From Elstera litoralis (lineage in GTDB: Bacteria; Pseudomonadota; Alphaproteobacteria; Elsterales; Elsteraceae): 10,435 bases of DNA. Below are positions 1 through 5,437 of this stretch, piece by piece. Below the pieces are notes generated by a model, which was not told the origin of the DNA, did no database searches, and saw nothing but the letters and a program-made list of their open reading frames with translations. Where the stretch lies: positions 1 to 10,435 of the forward strand of contig NZ_LAJY01000008.1 in the NCBI RefSeq assembly GCF_000963705.1, written 5' to 3'. The position numbers and the translations under genes are program-made. Each line of letters starts with the position of its first letter. Within the stretch, counting starts at the first letter, position 1.

Positions 1-1339
1 AGTCCAAAGACACATCGTTTTTCCGCGTTAGCATAATAAAGCGCACCGCATTCGCGCCGACTTCATCCACGACTTCGCGTAAGGTAACGAAGTTCCCGGC
101 CCGCTTGGACATTTTAACCGGAACGCCCTTATCCAGAAGATTAACCAACTGGCATAACTTAATATCGAGCGCGACCTTGCCGTCGGTGAGCGCCTTCACC
201 GCCGCCATCATCCGCTTCACATAGCCGCCATGGTCGGCCCCGAAGATATTGATGAGAATATTTGCGCCGGGTCGATTCGGATTTCCGATAGCCTTATCAT
301 AATGATAGGCGATGTCGTTCGCAAAATAGGTCCAGCTTCCATCCGATTTTTTCAGCGGCCGATCCACATCGTCGCCGAAGTCGGTGGCGCGGAACAAAGT
401 CTGCGGGCGCGGCTCCCACTCCTCGGGGGTTTTGCCCTTCGGCGGCTCCAGCGTCCCCACATAAATCAGCCCGCGCGACTCCAACGCCGCCAGCGAAGCT
501 TCGACTGCGCCGCTCTCCACCATCGCCCGCTCGGAGGAGAAGAGATCGTGCTTGACGCCGAGCGCGGCCAGATCTTCCTTAATTAGCACCAACATGGCCG
601 CAACCGCTTCCGTACGGATCGTTTCCAGCCACACGGCTTCATCGGCAGTGCGCCAAATATCGCCGTAGCGTTTGGCAAGATCCTGCCCCAGCGGCACTAA
701 GTAATCGCCGGGATAAAGCCCGCTCGGCACGTCGCCCATGTCATCGCCCAAGGCTTCTCGGTAGCGATGATAGGCCGAACGCGCCAAAACATCGACCTGC
801 GCCCCGGCATCGTTGATGTAATATTCGCGCACGACATCGTGCCCGGCTTTCGCCAGCAGGGACGCCAGCACATCACCGACAACCGCGCCCCGGCAATGGC
901 CAACGTGCATCGGCCCGGTTGGGTTTGCCGAGACATATTCGACGTTGACGCGCACGCCCTGCCCGACCTGGCTATCGCCATAGGCCACACCGGCGCGCAC
1001 TGCCGTTGCAAGCTCGCTCTGCCACATGTGCGGCGCAAGGCGGAAGTTCAGGAACCCCGGCCCATCGATGGAGATTTCGCTAATGCCCAAGGCCGGATCG
1101 GTGCGCATCCGGTCGCCGACCAGGGTGGCGAGCCCGCGCGGCTTCATCCCGGCGGGTTTCGACAGAACCATGCCGACATTGGTGGAAATATCGCCGTGGC
1201 TCGCGTCGCGCGGCGGCTCCACGGTGACTTTCGCGGGATCGAGCCCGGCAGGCAGCGCGCCTTCTTCGGCAAGTTCGCTCAGCACATCGCTGAGGGCCGT
1301 ATGGAAACGTTTGAAAATATGCGGCGTAAGTTGGGTCAT
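1..1339 (-). CDS. argS: Arginyl-tRNA synthetase, 3' end cut by window edge
   Basis: Class I arginyl-tRNA synthetase, a cytoplasmic enzyme that charges tRNA-Arg with arginine using ATP. The reading frame is open from the ATG at 1339 to the left edge, about 446 codons, so roughly the last quarter (tRNA-binding DALR region) of a family protein of about 580 residues lies outside. I checked the frame at several conserved points and saw no break. The N-terminal Arg-N domain covers about residues 1-110. The HIGH-type signature reads NPTGPMHVGHCRG (HVGH at 145-148). A segment GADHGGYVKRM precedes the KMSK loop, VKMSKRAGNF, with KMSK at 409-412. The start has an AAGGA Shine-Dalgarno 4 nt upstream. It begins 14 bp after the dgt stop, so the two are probably co-transcribed. 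Identification is very secure. Confidence 0.96.
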   Translation of the reverse strand, partial: MTQLTPHIFKRFHTALSDVLSELAEEGALPAGLDPAKVTVEPPRDASHGDISTNVGMVLSKPAGMKPRGLATLVGDRMRTDPALGISEISIDGPGFLNFRLAPHMWQSELATAVRAGVAYGDSQVGQGVRVNVEYVSANPTGPMHVGHCRGAVVGDVLASLLAKAGHDVVREYYINDAGAQVDVLARSAYHRYREALGDDMGDVPSGLYPGDYLVPLGQDLAKRYGDIWRTADEAVWLETIRTEAVAAMLVLIKEDLAALGVKHDLFSSERAMVESGAVEASLAALESRGLIYVGTLEPPKGKTPEEWEPRPQTLFRATDFGDDVDRPLKKSDGSWTYFANDIAYHYDKAIGNPNRPGANILINIFGADHGGYVKRMMAAVKALTDGKVALDIKLCQLVNLLDKGVPVKMSKRAGNFVTLREVVDEVGANAVRFIMLTRKNDVSLD

Positions 1340-1353
1340 GACGTCCTTGGAAT

Positions 1354-2525
1354 CTAAGTCTTTGCAGTCAAATCGAAGAGGCGGCGGTGCTCTTCGAGGG
1401 CGTAACGGTCGGTCATCCCGGCGATGTAATCGGCAATCGTGCGGGCGGCCTCGGGACTGCCGGGCTGCACGATCTGGCGTTGCCATTCCGGCGGGAGGGT
1501 TTGCGGGGTTTCCATAAAGTGATGGAACATATCCTGAACTACCCGGCGCGCTTTCGCAATCATCCGATTGACGCGGTAGTGCCGATACATGCGCTCGAAC
1601 ATGAACGGGCGCAGGGCTTTATCCGCCGCTTGCAGTGTGGGGCTAAAGGCGATGAGCGGTTGCCCTAAGCCGCGCACCGCATCCGCCGAGTCCGGGCGGA
1701 ACTGCTCGATCCGCGCGCGGGTTTCGGCCAGAAGGTCCGTGACCATCAAATTGATGAGCCGGCGCACGCCTCATGGGTTAGGCGGATCGGCTCTAGGTTC
1801 GGGTGCTCGCGCAGCAACTGTTCGAACACCGGGCCGACCACGGGCAGCGGCAACAAATCCTGCGGGGTGAAGGAACCCGCGCGCAAGCCATCGTCGATGT
1901 CGTGGTTATTATAGGCGATATCGTCGGCGAGCGCCGCGACCTGCGCTTCGGCGGAGGCAAAGGTTTCCAGCCGCAAGCTCCAGGTTGCTTGAAAGGCTGC
2001 AATCGTCGGCGGCGGATTGCTGAGCGGGCCATTGTGCTTGACCACGCCTTCCAGAGTTTCCCACGAGAGGTTCAAGCCGTTGAAAGCCACGTAGCGCCGC
2101 TCCAGCAGCGTCAGCGCCCGGAAGGTTTGATCGTTGTGATCGAACCCGCCGAAAGGCTGCATCACCTCGTTCAGTGCGTCTTCCCCCGCATGGCCGAAGC
2201 AGGTATGGCCAACGTCATGGGCGAGGGCGAGGGCTTCGGCCAAATCCTCATCGAGCCCCAGGGCGCGCGCAATCGAGCGGGCGATTTGCGCCACTTCCAG
2301 CGAGTGCGTGAGGCGCGTGCGGTAATGGTCGCCCTCGTGGAAAACGAACACCTGGGTTTTATACTGAAGCCGCCGGAACGCCGTGGAATGCACAATCCGG
2401 TCGCGGTCGCGCTGAAACACCGACCGCTCGCCCGACCCTTCCTCGGGAAACAGCCGCCCCCGGCTCTGCTGCGGATCGCAGGCAAAGGATGCACGGGCGT
2501 TCGGATGGGCGGCAGGGAAACTCAT
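1354..2525 (-). CDS. dgt: Deoxyguanosinetriphosphate triphosphohydrolase-like protein, frameshifted
   Basis: HD-domain dNTP triphosphohydrolase of the dGTPase-like type, which cleaves dNTPs to deoxynucleoside and triphosphate. Metal-ligand motifs are visible in order: RLTHSLEVAQ (H74), LAHDVGHTCFGHAGED (H103, D104) and ALADDIAYNNHDIDDG (D201 or D202). The N-terminal frame ends at a TGA at 1746-1748, just after RLTHEA. The family continuation, VRRLINLMVTDLL, is in another frame starting at 1767 and runs to a TAG at 1354. Adding one base near 1767 (GAG GCG GTG CGC) gives an unbroken protein of about 390 residues, the usual length. A TTG at 2561 opens the frame earlier, but the ATG at 2525 fits the family N-terminus (MSFPAAHPNARASFACD) better. 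There is no clear Shine-Dalgarno. The gene is divergent from erpA and 14 bp upstream of argS. The break may be a sequencing error or a real pseudogene. Confidence 0.9.
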
Positions 2526-2532
2526 GGGGCGC

Positions 2533-2561
2533 ACCCTACCCGCCCAACTATGGCGTTTCAA
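2533..2561 (-). promoter_or_regulatory. Possible dgt promoter giving a leaderless transcript
   Basis: On the minus strand, TTGAAA (2561-2556) is followed by a 17-nt spacer and TAGGGT (2538-2533), a good -35 with a weak -10 (3 of 6 matches). Seven bases separate this -10 from the ATG at 2525, so transcription would begin at or next to the start codon. That would explain the missing Shine-Dalgarno. This is inference from spacing only, and the weak -10 keeps confidence low. Confidence 0.3.
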
Positions 2562-2587
2562 TGGAGGAGCTATGTTCGTAACGGAAA

Positions 2588-2616
2588 TTGACCTTCGCCC
2601 TTCGGCTCCTTACATA
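2588..2616 (+). promoter_or_regulatory. Sigma70-type promoter for erpA-xthA
   Basis: TTGACC (2588-2593), an exact 17-nt spacer and TACATA (2611-2616) form a good housekeeping promoter. It would give a start near 2623, a leader of about 23 nt, and the strong Shine-Dalgarno GAGGAG (around 2633-2638) ahead of the erpA ATG at 2646. I saw no obvious IscR-like palindrome overlapping it. Confidence 0.65.
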
Positions 2617-2645
2617 GGAACAGTGTTAGCCTGAGGAGAGACGCG

Positions 2646-2999
2646 ATGGCCCAGCTTGAAACGGAAACCCTAGCGCCGGTGGCGCTGTCGGACAGTGCCG
2701 CAAAGCGCATCGCCACGATCATCAAAAGCGAGGCGCCAGGCTCGCGCCTGCGCATCGCCATTTCCGGCGGCGGCTGCTCGGGCTTTCAGTACGGCTTCAC
2801 CTTCGATGCGGCAACCCAAGCCGACGATAAGATTATCGCCAAAGACGGCGCAGAAGTGGTGATCGACGAAACCTCGCTCGGGCTGATGCAGGGCGCAGTG
2901 ATCGATTTCGTCGAAGACCTAGCCGGGGCCGCCTTCCAGATTAGGAATCCGCAGGCAGCGGCAAGTTGCGGCTGCGGGAATTCGTTTTCGCCGGTATAA
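2646..2999 (+). CDS. erpA: Iron-sulfur cluster insertion protein ErpA (HesB/IscA family)
   Basis: A-type carrier of 117 residues that receives Fe-S clusters from the assembly scaffold and passes them to apoproteins in the cytoplasm. The whole HesB/IscA fold is present. The three invariant cluster-binding cysteines are visible: C44 in SGGGCSGFQYGF, and C108 and C110 in ASCGCGNSF near the C-terminus. Length is typical. The start is set by a GAGGAG Shine-Dalgarno about 7 nt upstream. The stop at 2997-2999 lies 7 bp before xthA, so the two are probably one operon. The gene is divergent from dgt. IscA or SufA paralogues share the cysteines; ErpA is preferred from sequence feel and from the erpA/xthA/dgt/argS neighbourhood, which recurs in alphaproteobacteria. 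Confidence 0.92.
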   Translation: MAQLETETLAPVALSDSAAKRIATIIKSEAPGSRLRIAISGGGCSGFQYGFTFDAATQADDKIIAKDGAEVVIDETSLGLMQGAVIDFVEDLAGAAFQIRNPQAAASCGCGNSFSPV

Positions 3000-3000
3000 T
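2995..3000 (+). promoter_or_regulatory. Perfect -10 hexamer just before xthA
   Basis: A consensus TATAAT overlaps the erpA stop codon and ends 6 nt before the xthA ATG, so a start from it would give a leaderless xthA mRNA. No convincing -35 lies 16-18 nt upstream, so this may be chance. It is listed because xthA lacks a visible Shine-Dalgarno. Confidence 0.25.
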
Positions 3001-3006
3001 CCCGGT

Positions 3007-3788
3007 ATGAAAATCGCCACCTGGAACGTCAACTCCCTTAAAGTCCGCTTGCCGCACCTACTGCGCTATCTGGAGGCCGCGACCGCCCCCGATATTCTGC
3101 TGCTGCAAGAGCTAAAGTGCCAGACCGACGATGTGCCGCGCGCTGAAATCGAGGCGCTGGGCTATCACGTCGAGGCCGTGGGGCAGAAGACCTATAACGC
3201 GTCGCCATTGTCTCGAAACACCCGATTTCGGTGGTGCTGCGGCATTTGCCCGGCGACGAGGCCGATGAGCAGGCGCGCTATCTGGAAGCCGATATCGCGG
3301 GCCTGCGCGTCGCGGCGCTCTATCTGCCGAACGGCAATCCGGTCGAGACCGAAAAATACCCCTATAAGCTCGGCTGGATGTCCCGCCTCTTAGGCCGCGC
3401 CGCGACGTTGCTCGCCGAAGACCGGCCATTCCTGCTGGGCGGCGATTACAATATCTGCCCGACCGACGCCGACCTCTACGATCCGGTCGGTTGGCGCGAC
3501 GATGCCCTGGTGCGCCCGGAAAGTAGAGCCGCCTTCCGCCGCCTGCTCAACCTCGGGCTCACCGAAGCCTTCCACGCCCTACACCCGACCGCGACCCACG
3601 CTTACAGCTTCTGGGACTATCAAGCCGGGGCCTGGCAGCGCGATAATGGGTTGCGCATCGACCATCTCCTGCTCTCGCCCGCCCTGGCCGACCGGCTGGA
3701 AGCCTGTGAAATCGACAAAGAGCCGCGCGGCTGGGAACGCGCGTCGGATCATACCCCTGTTTGGTGCCGGTTGCGGGAAGTCGCGTAG
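3007..3788 (+). CDS. xthA: Exodeoxyribonuclease III (AP endonuclease), frameshifted
   Basis: Exonuclease III/AP endonuclease family enzyme of base-excision repair, which nicks DNA at abasic sites and has 3'-5' exonuclease activity. The N-terminal piece starts MKIATWNVNSLKVR (N7) and contains LLLQELKCQTDD (E35). After KTYN (residue 64) the frame is lost. The rest of the family sequence continues one frame over, with VVLRHLPGDEAD, ALYLPNGNPVETEKY, LLGGDYNICPTDAD (the D-x-N catalytic pair), LRIDHLLLSP and ERASDHTPVW (the terminal DH pair). Adding one G next to 3199 gives TYNGVAIVSKHPIS and an unbroken protein of 260 residues, a normal length. All catalytic motifs survive, so sequencing error is more likely than decay. 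It follows erpA by 7 bp and has no clear Shine-Dalgarno. The symbol xthA is used in the broad sense; the xth family has more than one branch. Confidence 0.92.
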
Positions 3789-3793
3789 CGATG

Positions 3794-3840
3794 TTAGGGG
3801 CGTTGCCCCTAAGACCCCAGATAAGGGCTTTGCCCTTATC
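3794..3840 (+). terminator. Twin hairpin after xthA
   Basis: Two perfect hairpins follow the xthA stop after 5 nt. The first has arms TTAGGGGC and GCCCCTAA with a 3-nt loop (3794-3812). A 7-nt spacer, GACCCCA, leads to the second, with arms GATAAGGGC and GCCCTTATC and a TTT loop (3820-3840). A T-rich stretch containing TTATTTTTAT starts about 7 nt later, so termination of xthA transcripts is plausible, although the U-tract is displaced from the stem. Confidence 0.7.
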
Positions 3841-3900
3841 AATCCCATTATTTTTATAAATTATAATTAGTTAAATACTTTTCTTAAAGTAAATTGGTTT

Positions 3901-3946
3901 CCAAAGGGCACGCCCTTTGGTGGGGCTTCAGGGGCAAAGCCCCTGA
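3901..3946 (-). terminator. Twin hairpin after mlrC
   Basis: This is the mirror image of the pair after xthA. Reading on the minus strand it begins 5 nt after the M81-peptidase stop. The first hairpin has arms TCAGGGGC and GCCCCTGA around TTT (3946-3928). A 7-nt spacer, AGCCCCA, leads to the second, with arms CCAAAGGGC and GCCCTTTGG around 2 nt (3920-3901). AT-rich DNA follows. It probably terminates the valS-side operon. Confidence 0.7.
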
Positions 3947-3951
3947 TCCTT

Positions 3952-5433
3952 TCACGCCTTCGACGGCTTCAACCGCACCCCATCGCGTAACCAGCGATAA
4001 GGCAGATCGGCAGGGTCGGCGGTGACGAGGCCGGGGGCGACCGTGACCAGGATTTCCCCGGCGATGGGCTGGAAATCGGCGCGGAAGTGGACCGAGCTTT
4101 TCAGCACTAGGATAGGACAGGTTTTTGGATCGACGCCGAGATGGGTTAAGATCGCTTGGGTCGAGGGCTGCTGGCGGGCCGAGCCGATCGCCACCTGCAC
4201 GCCGCCCACGTCCAGCAGCGCCATTGGGCCGAGAGTCATCGTGCCGCCTTCCCACATCGGGCCGGTCCCCATGAAGGTGCCGGAACCGAGACGCAGAACG
4301 CGGGCTTTCGTCTGTAGCGGCGTATCGCCGGGCGTGCCGGTGCCGCCCAGGATAAGCTCAATCTCCGCGCCCGCGCCCGCCGCATGCGCCGCGTCGGCGG
4401 CTTGCGGATCGTGGAGCAGACCCAGCGTCACGCCCGAAAGGCCGCGCGCTAAAATCGCCCGCAACAGCCCGGTAGTATCGCCCGAGCCGCCGCCGCCGGG
4501 GTTATCTTGCGTGTCGGCGAGGATAATCGGGCCGCTCAACCCGCCTTGGGCCAGCCGACGTTCGGTTTCGTCCAAAGCCGCCTCGACCGACCAGAGCCCA
4601 GCTTCGGCATAGGCGCTTTCGGCGTCCAGCAGGGCTTGGAACAGTCGATCCGCTGCCGCATCGGCCTCGGCTTGGGTGGGGGCATAGGCGAGGATCGTCG
4701 GGCCGGTTTCGGGCGAATCCGACAGGGGGAAGCCGGGGCTATAGGAAAGGTCCGCGCCGGTTTCGGCTTCGATTTGCTCGAGCAGCCGGTAAAGGCTCGC
4801 CGTGGGTTCGGCGAAACTGCATTGCGCGGTGATCGGTAGGAGATAGGGGCAAACGCGCAGGGCCTTACCGCCCCAACCGCGCGCTTCCAGCAGGCGTTTC
4901 GCCGTGCGCGCCCCGGTTTCCAGCATATCCACATGGGGATAGGTGCGGAAGGCGGTGAGGAAATCCGCCTGTTCCACCATCAGCTTGGTCACATTGGCGT
5001 GCAGGTCGAGGCAGCCGACCAGGAGGGTTTTCGGCCCGATCACCGCGCGCACCCGGCGCAGCAACTCGCCCTCGCCGTCCGGGAAATGCTCCGTCACCAT
5101 CGCGCCGTGCAGGTCGAGAAACACCGCGTCGATCTGGCCTTGGGTGATGAGATCGTTGATAAGTTGCGCCGAAATCCGCTCGAACGCGTCGCTCGTGACC
5201 GGCCCCGAGGGGCTGGCGACGGTCCAGAGTAGCGGGATGAGCGAAGCCCGGCGCTTCAGCGCTTCGCGCATGAACCCGGCGATCGGCAGCGTTCGGTCCA
5301 TCACCGCATCGAACAGCGCATCGCCGCGCGACAGCCCCGGCCAGCCTTTCGCAACGACGAAATCATTATAAACGGCCGGGTTCGGGGCGAAGCTATTGGT
5401 TTCGTGCTGAAACCCGCCGATGGCGATGCGCAT
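3952..5433 (-). CDS. M81 family metallopeptidase (MlrC / microcystinase C-like)
   Basis: Zinc metallopeptidase-like protein of 493 residues, with the M81 N-terminal domain (about 1-290) and the MlrC C-terminal domain (about 300-485). Visible motifs are GGFQHETNSF at 6-15, FLDLHGAMV at 105-113, CLDLHANVT at 141-149 (D143, H145), TYPHVDMLETG at 164-174 (H167), DTQDNPGGGGSGDTT at 307-321 and KSSVHFRADF at 445-454. The D-x-H pair followed 22 residues later by H is the expected metal-ligand pattern. No signal peptide is seen, so it is likely cytoplasmic. MlrC acts on linearised microcystin, but most family members have unknown natural substrates, so a peptide or amide hydrolase is as far as I would go. 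The ATG at 5433 is chosen because family proteins begin MRIAIGG. It starts 4 bp after the valS stop with no strong Shine-Dalgarno, which suggests co-transcription and possibly translational coupling. Confidence 0.9.
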   Translation of the reverse strand: MRIAIGGFQHETNSFAPNPAVYNDFVVAKGWPGLSRGDALFDAVMDRTLPIAGFMREALKRRASLIPLLWTVASPSGPVTSDAFERISAQLINDLITQGQIDAVFLDLHGAMVTEHFPDGEGELLRRVRAVIGPKTLLVGCLDLHANVTKLMVEQADFLTAFRTYPHVDMLETGARTAKRLLEARGWGGKALRVCPYLLPITAQCSFAEPTASLYRLLEQIEAETGADLSYSPGFPLSDSPETGPTILAYAPTQAEADAAADRLFQALLDAESAYAEAGLWSVEAALDETERRLAQGGLSGPIILADTQDNPGGGGSGDTTGLLRAILARGLSGVTLGLLHDPQAADAAHAAGAGAEIELILGGTGTPGDTPLQTKARVLRLGSGTFMGTGPMWEGGTMTLGPMALLDVGGVQVAIGSARQQPSTQAILTHLGVDPKTCPILVLKSSVHFRADFQPIAGEILVTVAPGLVTADPADLPYRWLRDGVRLKPSKA

Positions 5434-5437
5434 CGTC

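Larger units (their letters stand above)
3794..3946. repeat. Imperfect inverted repeat of a twin-hairpin unit around an AT-rich core
   Basis: The left unit (3794-3840, 47 nt) and the reverse complement of the right unit (3901-3946, 46 nt) match at about 34 of 47 positions by hand count, with the same order of stem, 7-nt spacer and stem. Most differences in the stems are paired, so each hairpin stays perfect. The 60-bp core (3841-3900) has only 9 G/C and includes the palindrome AATTATAATT (3859-3868). It may be a bidirectional terminator, a REP/BIME-like repeat or a small miniature element. Copy number cannot be judged from one locus. Confidence 0.75.

Noticed and set aside
2526..2561. TTG at 2561 as the dgt start
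   Set aside because: It adds 12 residues without family resemblance and has no Shine-Dalgarno. The ATG at 2525 fits the family N-terminus.
1803..2591. Plus-strand open frame of 262 codons
   Set aside because: It is antisense to dgt, whose HD motifs are clear, and its translation is rich in Arg, Gly and Gln with no recognisable domain.
3794..3946. CRISPR-like array or tRNA/riboswitch at the hairpin cluster
   Set aside because: There are only two inverted units without direct repeats or spacers, no cloverleaf, and the position is 3' to both genes rather than in a leader.
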